Below are positions 48,304 to 58,859 of a stretch of 64,000 bases of DNA, piece by piece; position 1 is the stretch's first letter; each line of letters begins with the position of its first letter. Below the pieces are notes generated by a model. That model was given only the letters and a program-made list of their open reading frames with translations, did not search any database and was not told the origin of the DNA. Source of the DNA: Bigelowiella natans CCMP2755 (taxonomy: Eukaryota > Cercozoa > Chlorarachniophyceae). The DNA lies in contig ADNK01001529.1 in assembly GCA_000320545.1 (NCBI GenBank), positions 36,807 to 100,806 on the forward strand, in the 5' to 3' direction. Both the position numbers and the translations under genes were made by a program.

Positions 48304-48799
48304 AATCATGCGTTGTCATTCAGGGAGAACTTATCGCACCATGCCGTTGCTCTGGGGGCCAGAAATGGGTCAATAGTTCCATGATGCAGATTAGGAGGGT
48401 TGTTTGTATAAAAAAGCAGCAGCATAGGGGAATAGAGAGATGCATACTATTTGGGTTTTTCTGCGTCGTGCAAGGGGTGTGACGTCTCCCCAACGTACCG
48501 CCCATGTAGTATATTGATTGCAACGACTAAAATCAACCGGAGAAGGACCCTCAAAACTACTTTATTGCCCGTAGATTCATCGAAGTTGTTTGGATAACTG
48601 GAGAAGCCAGGTATATAGTTGAGATACTTACTTATCAGCAGAGAGAGGAGGGGTGGGGATTGCTTCAGAGTGTGTGAGGGTGTTCTTGTTTGGAAGCGTT
48701 CGTTAAGGCGAGTTTTCACTGACATAAAGGAGCAAATTCCCTTTGCCTTCACTCGATGCCCAACTTGCCACTTCGACTACGTTACGAGGGTAGTAGTGA

Positions 48800-48832
<33 letters not shown>

Positions 48833-50842
48833 CAGTAGTAGTTGTTGCTGCTGTTGTAGTAGTTCTATTTCTGAGATATCATATGCGTTGACTGCAATGC
48901 TTGTGGTCTGATGCGATGCGAAGATACTGACATGCTTTAGCCAAATCCACCCCTCCACTCACTCGCACAAAGGCACGTAGAGAGAAAAGAGGGGTGGGGG
49001 GGAGGGGATAGAGGAATAACACAGTGCTGACATCGTGTATTGCAGGAAATAACACCACAAGCAACTCAAGCACAGAAGGTATCGTATCACAGCGAGGGGC
49101 GGCTACATTTGGCATATTTATTTGAAATAATAATAATGATGATGATGATGATGATGATGATAACAAACACGTGTAGACCTGTGTCTGTGCCCGATTTGTA
49201 CATAATCTGGTGATAAGATGAGGTACGTGTTCCTGGTGAGCCGTGATATAGGCGCAGGATTGTTCGCAACCATAGCGGTAAGATTCCGTAGAAAAACCAT
49301 GTCCCTATACCCACCTGAGACGATCCGTCTGCATTTAGCAACTGTGATTGAAGATAAGGATGTTTTTCTAATTATATGCCAGCGTGCAGAAGAGAGGGAG
49401 TGTGTGTGTGTGGGGGGGGGGGGGGGGGTCAGGGAAGGCTAATGACAATCAGGATAAAATTTCGCCCCTTTTAATCTGCGCGGAGCAAATCAAGAAGTTT
49501 CACAATCACTTAGCGTCCATCATCCTCCCCGCCTCACACTACCATATATCCCTCATCCTCCTCCTCCTCATCCTCCCAGGCAATGGTGCTGCTCGGTGTA
49601 TTGGCAAGTGCGTGTGATCCATCACCTAGGCGTCCGCTGCTCCATCTCGTCGAGCACAAGCCTCTACATGTACCGAAGCTTATGTTTCAAAACGTGTATG
49701 TAGTAGCATCAATTTCGAGATGTGCTGTTTCCCCCCTACCGATAACAAAACGAAGATATACCCGTTTTGTTTGGCGGTGCGGTTCAATGTAACCTCAGCG
49801 ACTGGAAGTATTCGCCCAAATGAGGCGACTTCTTCGTGAGAAGCAACTTGCCCATTTTATTTTTCGAGAAAGACTCAAGGAGTTTGCTGCTGCTCTTCTT
49901 CCTCCTCCTCCTCCTCCTCCTCCTCCTCCTCCTCCTCCTCTTCCTCATTTCTCTTCACATTATGGCCAATATCAACAATGGACGAAACCAACCCCGTTGT
50001 GTTTATGCTCTCCGACGCCCCGACTTACAACGATACGGTGACAATCCTCAGGAAAACGTCGCATATGCATTCTGGCCGTACTTCGTCTCGGGGATATTCT
50101 TGTTCTTCGCTGCGTTTGGTTTACTCGGCGTCTGCATGTTTCTGGTATTAGCAAGGCACTAACAAACGGAAGGGAAGGAGACTCATCCATTCTGCCATCA
50201 TCTATCGTGCGTCGATAACTAGGATGGGTGCACGCTGAAAAGGGGAGGGGGGATAATTGGGAGCGAGTCTGATGACTTGTTGCTGCCTTCTGCGATCAGC
50301 AAACATCGGGGTTTGGCGGTGATGATGACCTTCCTCCTTGTGGTTTCGACTTTTGTAACGTATTCTTGCTGGAACGTCGTTCTCCCACCCCTTCTTAGAT
50401 GCACTTGTGTACTGGGGGAGATCCCTGTAATTGGGAATGCAGGGACTGCGGGCCTTGCTACTGCTATGGTTATTTCCCCGACGATTTTGACTCTAACCTG
50501 CATAAACTAAGGAAATCTTCTTTTAGTGAGTCCTAAGCCTTTTTACACCCTGTCCCCCACCCCCCCCCTTCTTCTTTGCTCTCTCCCCACTCATCTCTCG
50601 TTCCAAGGTGTGGACGGGCGCTGCTGCTGTTGTTGTGAAGGTAGGAGAGCACCTGCACATATGAATGGTGATAAGAATGACTCGCTGATGGAGGTTATTG
50701 ACAATATTTTGGAATTAATTCTCATCAGAGGGGGGGGGGTGTTGCGCGTGTGAAGGAGCGGCCGATTGCTGCTTCGCAGATGGCGCGGGGGCAGTAGCAG
50801 GTGGAAATTTTTCTCTGCTCTACTTGAATGTTAAGTGTGTGG

Positions 50843-50879
<37 letters not shown>

Positions 50880-50922
50880 GGAGAGAGATTATGTGTGCAT
50901 ATATTATCCAAGTATATTTATG

Positions 50923-50960
<38 letters not shown>

Positions 50961-51186
50961 ATTAATACATATATTACGCATATGCGTATACGAATCTCAT
51001 TAGCCTTCTTTTGATGATCTTAATAAAGAGGGAGATGGCGCGGTCGCGTGTATGGCGATTGCGGTTATAGTTCTGGCAGCTATAGGCATCTTTGTAGGGG
51101 TAAGAGTCATTCAGGAATTAGGCACTGTAGCAGCAGTCAAATGCATGCGCAATGAGCGTGCGTGTGCATATGTGTGTGTGTAGTTA

Positions 51187-51226
<40 letters not shown>

Positions 51227-51488
51227 ATATGTGTGTGTGTGTGTGTGTTCGAGTGAACACAAGCTAGCTTAGAGTACCACGATGCTGAGTACGTTCGCAT
51301 ATAAAATTTGGGAAGAACAGAGTCTTATATGGCTGGAAAGAGAGGGGGGAATAAATCGATGGGAAGAGATACATTGTAGACCTTACATATTGATCAGATC
51401 GCGTTCGCTATCGTGTCAGTGCAGAAGATACTGCGGAAGCATATGCAAGTATGTTTCCTTAATTCAATCAAACTAAGTGTTTGTGTGT

Positions 51489-51526
<38 letters not shown>

Positions 51527-51642
51527 TATTTGTGTGTGCGTGTGTATGTGTGTGTGCGCGCGCGTGTGCGACGAGCATGAGAACAAATTATTTTGCGCCA
51601 ATCGTATCCTGACTGTTATGAAGCTATTTATATGCATATATA

Positions 51643-51688
<46 letters not shown>

Positions 51689-51743
51689 TATATTATTTTG
51701 TACGCTGTGCAACCTATATTTCTTGTCGATCGTCGATCGTTAA

Positions 51744-51779
<36 letters not shown>

Positions 51780-51872
51780 ACATGCGTGTAGGTTCTGTGG
51801 CTTCGTGGCGAGGCAGCTCGCATAGTCGTGCTTGATCTTTCTCAGCACCCAGAGCATTTGGTTGATGCTTAA
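47509..51872 (+). CDS. MARCH-type (RING-CH) membrane E3 ubiquitin ligase
   Basis: Fifteen exons: 47509-47574, 47717-47795, 48054-48130, 48324-48368, 48575-48610, 48697-48780, 49218-49277, 49580-49669, 50052-50144, 50300-50359, 50399-50525, 50608-50640, 51029-51099, 51425-51448 and 51792-51872. All phases agree, giving 341 residues. The RING-CH finger is complete: CRIC, APCRC, IHRSC, CPTC, spread over four exons. KEQIPFAF before the last Cys pair matches plant RING-CH proteins. Membrane segments follow (MRYVFLVSRDIGAGLFATIA plus the next exon; FVSGIFLFFAAFGLLGVCMF; CMAIAVIVLAAIGIFVG), with a very Cys-rich loop between the last two (CNWECRDCGPCYCYG and CCCCC). It probably ubiquitinates membrane proteins. 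Introns carry (ATC)n, (AGT)n, (CCT)n, (GT)n and (AT)n tracts. Confidence 0.85.
48236..48303. repeat. (ATC)n microsatellite in intron 3 of the RING-CH gene
   Basis: A long, slightly interrupted CAT/ATC trinucleotide tract 20 bp before the acceptor at 48323. Confidence 0.9.
51480..51688. repeat. (GT)n plus (AT)n cluster in the last intron of the RING-CH gene
   Basis: A GT tract at about 51488-51525 and an AT tract at about 51645-51686; another GT tract follows at 51747-51777. All lie within the intron 51449-51791. Confidence 0.9.
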
Positions 51873-52844
51873 CTTGTCTCAGCCGCCTAGCCTGATACGA
51901 AATCAACATACTTTTGTCGCCTTCGTGATCTGCATCCGCTTCTTAGTTGCGATATAATCGATTATTGTGCCACTAATATTTAATTATGCATAGCTGTCCC
52001 ACATGCACTGATCAGCGCCATGGATTTACATGGTACACATCTGTCTTTTCAATGACAACGTCCAGCAGCATCTAGAGTAGTACGCAGAAGCAAGTGCAGC
52101 CAAATGGTGTGGAATCAATCGTACGATGACGTACGCAGATGCTAGCTAGCGCACAAAAATTTCCCGTCGTTGACTAATGCAGCTACTGCTCTAGTGACAA
52201 GCTAGTACACAGCTACGGTACGCTTTGCATTGGATACATTACTGTTGAAAAAATGCATCCTTTCATCACGCATCCGCTCTCACACGCATGCCGTGTTACG
52301 TGTATATAATAAGTATAATATGGGCGCACCTGTATACGTAGCAGCGGCCACGGTACGTACGTTACGTAGGTACGCTAGGCCTATGGACGATACTAGATTA
52401 TGCTAACACACGCAAGATTGCGACGGGTCGGGTGTGATGTGGGCTTTCGATCATCGAGCCTAGGGGTCCATCTAGCTATATAGCATGCGAGCACGCATCG
52501 CAGCTTGGTGACTACACACGCACGGCATGATCATCTGTCGATCTACATATAGCAGCTCCTTGTTGCGAGGCTGTACGTGTATACCACAAACTAGCTACCG
52601 CAATGATACACATGGAGGGAATGATAAAGCATGTAATGCTTTGAAATCTAACCCAGCACATGACTGTCATCAGCCAACGAGGCGGTATTGGATATGCTGT
52701 AGAGTTAGTGCATGGAGGAGGTAAGTAATGGTTACCAACTACATCTACTTATTATTTGCGAGGATGGTGATTCATCGATAATGTACGGCTAAATCCGGGC
52801 GTCTTTGCTGCTCCTGGTTGCACGTATCATGCAGCCTTCATTTG
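51873..52844. repeat. GCTAGC-rich island 5
   Basis: A gene-free block with CTAGCTAGC at about 52141, many TACGTACG and GCATGC palindromic words, and no microsatellite. It starts just after the RING-CH stop. Ends not defined. Confidence 0.5.
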
Positions 52845-53388
52845 TCACATCAATGGCTCTTGAGAATTTCTCTCACGGCCCGATGGCAGGTCTCCACTCT
52901 CACTCTCCGTTTGACATTGGCCACTCTTACACTCCGTTTCTTCGTCCTCCATGGGATCTTCAATCTCGCTCGCATCATCACAGCAGTTTCTAGCGTGTCG
53001 CAGGGTCACAGCGGCTGGGCTGCGTTTTCGTGATTTCCCCCCATTCTTCCTCTCCCGACGATACTTCGCATCGGCAACGATCTTATCCACCCCAGGAGCG
53101 AAGAGCCGCAAATTAAGGATCATGACGCACAATTCGCACCAGTAGAAAACTCCATAGAGGATATGGCAATGCTGCTTGTGTATGCTGGGACATCTGCGTT
53201 TGGAGGCATGTACACGCCACAATCAAGAAACCATCGAACATATCATCATCTTAGAAACGGTAAGGGGTACTACTGACCCTGTGGCGGAGGCCGAGATCCA
53301 CACCCCGCTCTTTAAGCAGAAGAATACTGCACGGACGGAGAAGCAAAGAGAAAGAGGAAAATAGGAAGAATTAGTGTGCTGATAAAAA

Positions 53389-53441
<53 letters not shown>

Positions 53442-53704
53442 CTTCTCTTCGTGAACGCTTTCGATCCGATGAAATCGTGGAAAACAACATCGGCAGGCAG
53501 AAGGCAAATAGAGAGATCCAGTGGAAAATAATCGTTGGTTTTGATGATGATCGTTAGTGATAAACTTGCTTGTTGCATAACAGTACTGCGACACAGGGGA
53601 AATACATCTTACCGCTGAGAACAATAGCAAACCATTCTAACCGCTTTCTAATTTGCTCTTGGCCATCTACAAGAATAGTAGCGTTGAGTGGGCATACGTA
53701 CAAT

Positions 53705-53774
<70 letters not shown>

Positions 53775-53801
53775 ATAATAAATATATACATATAAAAGAG
53801 A

Positions 53802-53847
<46 letters not shown>

Positions 53848-54426
53848 GTATTTATACATATATAATATATTAATATATAATGTGTGTGTTGATAATATGA
53901 TACCCCGATGGCGAATGCCTCTCCTTGTCTTAGTTCCCAGCTCTTTGTAGTTTTCATCACCGAAGATGCGTTTCATCTTCCTCGACAACCAGAGGCCGTA
54001 GACCAGAAAGATGGACGAGAAACAGGCGCAGGTAAGGGCAAAGAAAATGCCGCCGTAGTACAGGGAGTCTCGGATGTATCCAGTCGAATAAAAGATGCAC
54101 AGGGTCACAAAGCAAGTTACCACGAAGAAGTTTGAGAACCATATCCTATATCTGAAGGCTGAAAGAGGTTTCTTCGAGAGGCCTTTGTTGTGTACCTTGG
54201 AAGAATCGGGGGCAATATTATCAGATTTGGTTGTTGAGGAGGAGGAGGAGGGTATTATCGGTGAAGGCAAACCATTGAAATCCAGCTGAAGCTGATGAGG
54301 GTGTGATTTGAGAACGCAATCACATACGGCAGGATGAACAATGCCGTTTTGAGAGGAAGCGATGGGATATCCCAAAAGGGCTGAATGAAAGAAACCATCT
54401 CGGTTATACAGCCACGTCATGATCAC
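52845..54426 (-). CDS. Multi-pass membrane protein (exons partly resolved)
   Basis: Minus-strand exons visible: about 54426-53900 (ATG at 54426; Ser-rich, then FRYRIWFSNFFVVTCFVTLC, DSLYYGGIFFALTCACFSSI and FLVYGLWLSRKMKRIFG), about 53664-53612 (GQEQIRKRLEWFAIVLSG), about 53350-53265 (VFFCLKSGVWISAS) and about 53160-52845 (YGVFYWCELCVMILNLRLF, then a basic/acidic tail to the stop at 52845). At least four to five hydrophobic segments are seen, and the layout suggests a 7TM-type protein. A resemblance to plant THH1/TOM1/TOM3 proteins is possible but not proven. Introns contain very long (AT)n and (CT)n tracts. Confidence 0.5.
53707..53773. repeat. (CT)n microsatellite
   Basis: A near-pure CT tract of about 67 bp in an intron of the multi-pass protein gene, followed by an (AT)n tract at about 53813-53841. 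Confidence 0.95.
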
Positions 54427-54995
54427 GTTCGTGGTGTTTTGTGGGATTGATCAAAGAGCGCAACCATTCGAGTGAAGAGTGAGAGAATCCTGAAGAAGCT
54501 CGTCAGGATCAGAAGAAGTGTCACGATGTGAACGTGCTTTGAGAAGAGTTTCTCTCCCGATCGCCACAACCGATACCCCTGGACGGACGCGACCATGCAT
54601 AGAATCCCATAGACGACTAGTTATCAAAGCAAGAATGAGAATGGAGCGTGGATCATTAATGAAGGACACGGGTTAGTAAACCTATCGCAACTATCCGATA
54701 CGCCGGAACAACCATGATAATTCCATTAAGGATTCGACTTTCGAATACCGTATCCTACCGCCCCTTTTTACTTTCTACGTCATCTGCATTCTCTTGTCGC
54801 AATCATGAACTGGCTGATTCCGCACCTTACTTGTAATTTTAAATTATGGGAGAGGAACATATGTCGCACCGTAAAAGTTCACTGCGTTATCTACTTAATA
54901 CAGAATCCCCGGAAAACATCGGGCACAAAACGTCAACATCTGCCCATTGTCGAAAACAGTAAGAACAAACTAATGGCTTCCACGCCTGATCAAAG
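54427..54995. promoter_or_regulatory. Divergent intergenic region upstream of OGG1
   Basis: 569 bp between the divergent multi-pass protein gene and OGG1; expected to carry both promoters. No motif assigned. Confidence 0.4.
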
Positions 54996-56996
54996 ATGAA
55001 AGTAGAACCCTCAAACCGCAACCGCAGCAGCGGCAGCGTCGTACGAGTCAAGGCTGAAGTGACCTCAGCCGAATCAACTGTAGGAGTGGAAGGCGGCTTA
55101 GACAATGACTTAGTTGCTGCAAGGCTGCGAGATGGAGGATGGATTCCCCTCCAAGCTGGTGGCCCTCAGCATCTGCGACTGGATATCACCCTGGAGAATG
55201 GCCAGGTTTTCTCCTGGGAGCAGAATAAAAACGATAATAGTGTTTGGCATGGGGTCATGGAAGATAGAGTCGTATCTCTAAAGGAGACTCCCGCCGACGT
55301 GTGGTATCACGTCTCTCCGCCCCTTCACGAAGCTGCCGGGCCCAGATTTCATCAATTCCTTAGACAGTACTTCAACCTGCATTTGACGTCGTTTTCTCTT
55401 CCTGAAATAGCTCAGAAATGGCACGAGGCAGATGCACTCCGATTGGGGCCTATCTGCACGACGCACCTTCCAGGGCTGCGGCTGATCAGACAAGATCCGT
55501 TCGAGTGTACCATCGGTTTCATCTGCTCCTCCAACAACAACATCAAGCGAATCAAACTCATGCTTAACAACCTACGAAGAACGTATGGACGTTGCATCAA
55601 TATTAACCATCGCCAATGCAAGAAGTCTGTCAAAGAAGAAGGGGGGGGGGGGGCGCAGCCGGGATCGGCTGGGAAGTCCTCCTTGTCATCATCGCTGTCT
55701 TCAGCAAGAAGCTACTACACCTTTCCAACTGCGGAGGCCCTTGCAAATGCTACAGAGCAAGAACTGAGGGATTTGGGCTTTGGTTATCGGGCCAAATATG
55801 TCGTCAATTCCGCGGCTATAATTCTCGGAAATGGTGGCCGGAGCTGGCTCGAGGCGTTGCGAGGCAGCGATAAGTCGCAGGAGGAGGTGCGCGAGTCGCT
55901 ACTGCAGCTTCCTGGGGTCGGTCCCAAGGTGGCGGACTGCATTGCTTTGTTCAGCCTAGACAAGTTCGCGTGCGTCCCCATCGACACGCACGTGTGGCAG
56001 CTGGTGGAGCGGGAGTACAAACATATCATTACTGGCGGCACCAAAACGCTTACCAAGCGCGTCTATGCGGAGATTTCGAGCTATTTTCTGGGAGCTTTCG
56101 GGCCGTATTGCGGCTGGGCTCTTTCCTTCCTCTTCGCTGCTGAGCTGCCGCGTTTCCAGCCGCGCCTCCCTCTTAGCCTCCAGCTGTCTCCGAGAAGCAG
56201 GAAGAAGAAGAAGAAGATGACGAACAAGGAGGGAGAGAATACTAGCACGAAGATCACGAGCAAAAGCAAGCCGCGCCAGCATCAACAACACTCAACACAG
56301 ATGAAAGTTTCGAATAATGCATCCATTAGCACCGTTTCTCCAGCCGGTATGGGGGGGGGGGGTGGAGGTGATTCGGATGAAAAAGGAATGGGGCAACAAA
56401 CAAGGAAGAAGAAGAAGGGGGGGGGGAGAAAAGTGCGAAAGATGATGTTGAGCCGGCAGAAGGACACCGAGCCTGTGGCTGATGAGCCAGAAAAGAAGCC
56501 AAGAAGACTTACGGAGAAAGTCAAGATGCAACGCTGCCAGCGTCGCACTTCAACGAAGAGAAGACCAAACACCGACGTTTCAAGCGCTCAGCAAGCAGAG
56601 ACGGTGATGACAATGGTGGGGGAGGAGCGTAACAGGCAATTGAAGAGAAGACGGAAGAAGGTGAAAGAGGAGAAGATGGAACCTGCAGAGAAGAGGATGC
56701 TCACCATCAAAAGCTCAGGGCGAGGCAGAGACGGCGCTGTCGCTTCAGTCGCTACAACAGCAACATCGAACCTGCCTTTGTCAACGTATGAACGAGAGGG
56801 CAGTAACAGCATTAATCGTGTATGGAAGCGACAACGAAAGTCACGAATAAAAAGTCACAGTTCAGTCGCCAAAGATGCTGGAGGCGAACCAAAGAAGACG
56901 ATGATAGTTGAACAAACAGCAGCAGATAAAGAGGCAATCGCTCCATCCCTCTCTCACCAGCTTCGGAGGTCGGTGGCTCTAGGATTGAGGATTTGA
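54996..56996 (+). CDS. OGG1: 8-oxoguanine DNA glycosylase/AP lyase
   Basis: A single uninterrupted frame of 666 residues, notable among intron-dense neighbours. It removes 8-oxoguanine opposite C in base-excision repair and nicks the AP site. Family signatures are intact: GQVFSWEQ in the N-terminal domain, SSNNNIKRI (the base-binding Asn), and the helix-hairpin-helix/GPD region LPGVGPKVADCIALFSLDKF, with the catalytic Lys in GPKVAD and catalytic Asp in PIDTHVW. An extra loop (GGGG plus Ser-rich, about residues 212-237, with a G-homopolymer at 55639-55650) interrupts the glycosylase domain. After about residue 395 a basic, Lys/Arg-rich tail of about 270 residues follows, far longer than usual, which could hold nuclear localisation or DNA-binding functions. 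ATG at 54996 is the first in frame. Confidence 0.9.
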   Translation: MKVEPSNRNRSSGSVVRVKAEVTSAESTVGVEGGLDNDLVAARLRDGGWIPLQAGGPQHLRLDITLENGQVFSWEQNKNDNSVWHGVMEDRVVSLKETPADVWYHVSPPLHEAAGPRFHQFLRQYFNLHLTSFSLPEIAQKWHEADALRLGPICTTHLPGLRLIRQDPFECTIGFICSSNNNIKRIKLMLNNLRRTYGRCININHRQCKKSVKEEGGGGAQPGSAGKSSLSSSLSSARSYYTFPTAEALANATEQELRDLGFGYRAKYVVNSAAIILGNGGRSWLEALRGSDKSQEEVRESLLQLPGVGPKVADCIALFSLDKFACVPIDTHVWQLVEREYKHIITGGTKTLTKRVYAEISSYFLGAFGPYCGWALSFLFAAELPRFQPRLPLSLQLSPRSRKKKKKMTNKEGENTSTKITSKSKPRQHQQHSTQMKVSNNASISTVSPAGMGGGGGGDSDEKGMGQQTRKKKKGGGRKVRKMMLSRQKDTEPVADEPEKKPRRLTEKVKMQRCQRRTSTKRRPNTDVSSAQQAETVMTMVGEERNRQLKRRRKKVKEEKMEPAEKRMLTIKSSGRGRDGAVASVATTATSNLPLSTYEREGSNSINRVWKRQRKSRIKSHSSVAKDAGGEPKKTMIVEQTAADKEAIAPSLSHQLRRSVALGLRI

Positions 56997-57927
56997 CGGC
57001 GGGTGGCATGGAGAGACAAGATGCTGCATCGTGCTCATGTGTGTGTATGTACGCCATCATAGGCAGCGCTCCTATTTATTAAATAAGAAATAGTGCATTC
57101 GTTATTAACGCTCGTCTCGTGCAGAAAATAAATGCATATTCATCATGCTAGCATGGACTAATGTAATTGTGGTCACAAAACAGTGCAACCAGGCCTACGA
57201 GCTATTTGGCTACTCATGCACTACGTGCTTTGCTGGTGTGCACGAGCGGTGCTGCGCGTGATCTTGTATGCACATGTATGTGCAGCATCGCCATTATAAC
57301 GCGGCGCAATCGCAAGTTCTTAAAACATTAAACGATTCTTGCACACCACACTAGCATAATTATCATAGCATGGCAGCGGGCGGCACACACACACACACAC
57401 ACACACACCATCGTCCGTGTGCACTTGTCTGCACAAGTAACACATCGTAAGTGACGTATGACAACGTAATGCATTATGTGCATCTTATTTTGTTGACATG
57501 CTGACACTTTGTTGCACCGCGTACTCACATAGTCAGCTATGTGGCTGCACTATTTCAACACGCAGCTAGCACATCTCGATCATAACCATGCGCCTATATT
57601 GAAACACATCAGCAGGATTCAGGATGCCATTCCGCATGGAGCTCTCCTTGCACTCGGGGCAAAAACTGAAGTATTTTGTAAATATGGAAATATAAGTACA
57701 AAACAAGAGAAGAAGCGATTAACGGATGGACGCTCACAAGAAACTTTTCGCCCTCATCCCACAAAAGAGAATGAGTTTCTTCGTGTATCGTGGAGTGCAT
57801 AAGCGTTCAATTTACATTCTCTTCCATTTCATTTGATCATTAATTAAAAAAGCAAACACCAAAAGCTTCGCCTTTTCAAAGCGCGAAAATATATCTCAGT
57901 TTTTTTGTTAACAACACAAATATGAAT
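56997..57927. repeat. Intergenic region with GCTAGC-type island 6
   Basis: Between two convergent genes. 57110-57540 has the same flavour as the other islands (ATGCTAGCATGG, many ATGCAT/GCATGT words) plus an AC tract at about 57386-57408. No gene supported. Confidence 0.45.
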
Positions 57928-58122
57928 TCACAAAACTATCTCCACAACCGTGAGGGCCAGGTACGCCATAAAACGGTATCCGAAGCAGATCACGATCAGC
58001 ACCTACATATATACAGGGAGGAAAAAATAAATAAAATTTCGAGACAAGACAGCGCAAATAAAGCGCAAGGAAGGGGAGGGAATAGCATGCATAAACACAC
58101 ACACACACACGCAAATCGGGGG

Positions 58123-58173
<51 letters not shown>

Positions 58174-58820
58174 CTTTGGTGGCGTTTGAAAAAACCGCTA
58201 CAAAGGCAGATTGGCAAAACAAGCACAATACACATAAGATCAGATCAACCATTAGGCTGCTGCGGAGACTGGAATGAAACCCATAATACTCCTTCACCTC
58301 CTCCCCCGTCTCTAGGCACTGAGCAAAGGCCTGATAAAAACCATTCCAATGCGTTTATTTGGGGGAGTAGTGAGAAGAAGAAGAAGAAAAACAAGTGTTT
58401 TTCACGATTTACCATATCGTCACAGGAGAACTGCATATGCTTCAACTCGACATCCACAACAAGCTCACTGGAGAACCTGCTCTCGAGATGTGATGGTTGG
58501 GAAAAGAAAGGCGGGTAAGAGACAAGGGAAAAAAATATGAAATGAATCGTGAAGAGCTGCACATTTTCTAACATCGTCAATATGGCCTTGCTTTCTCTCT
58601 GTCTTTCACGAACAAAACCATTCGTATATGCCCGGCCTCGCCTCCTTCCATGGCTGTTGTTACCTTAGTGGGTTTAAGTTGAGGATTGCGTCCACAATCT
58701 TCGGCATCTTGCTCTGATTCCAGATACAATAAAAGGCGTATGAGGGCGGGGGGGGGGGAAGAGAGGAATGGGGATGTGCAAAACGACACCCAGTCTGATA
58801 AAGAGGAGAATCTTGAGAAG

Positions 58821-58859
<39 letters not shown>

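Noticed and set aside
48087-48376. Poly-Ile/His/Ser frames
   Set aside because: Translations of the (ATC)n tract in an intron of the RING-CH gene.
48661-48696. RING-CH zinc ligands apparently lost (VCEGVLVW read-through)
   Set aside because: A separate small exon at 48575-48610 supplies IHRSCLDNWR in phase, so the finger is complete.
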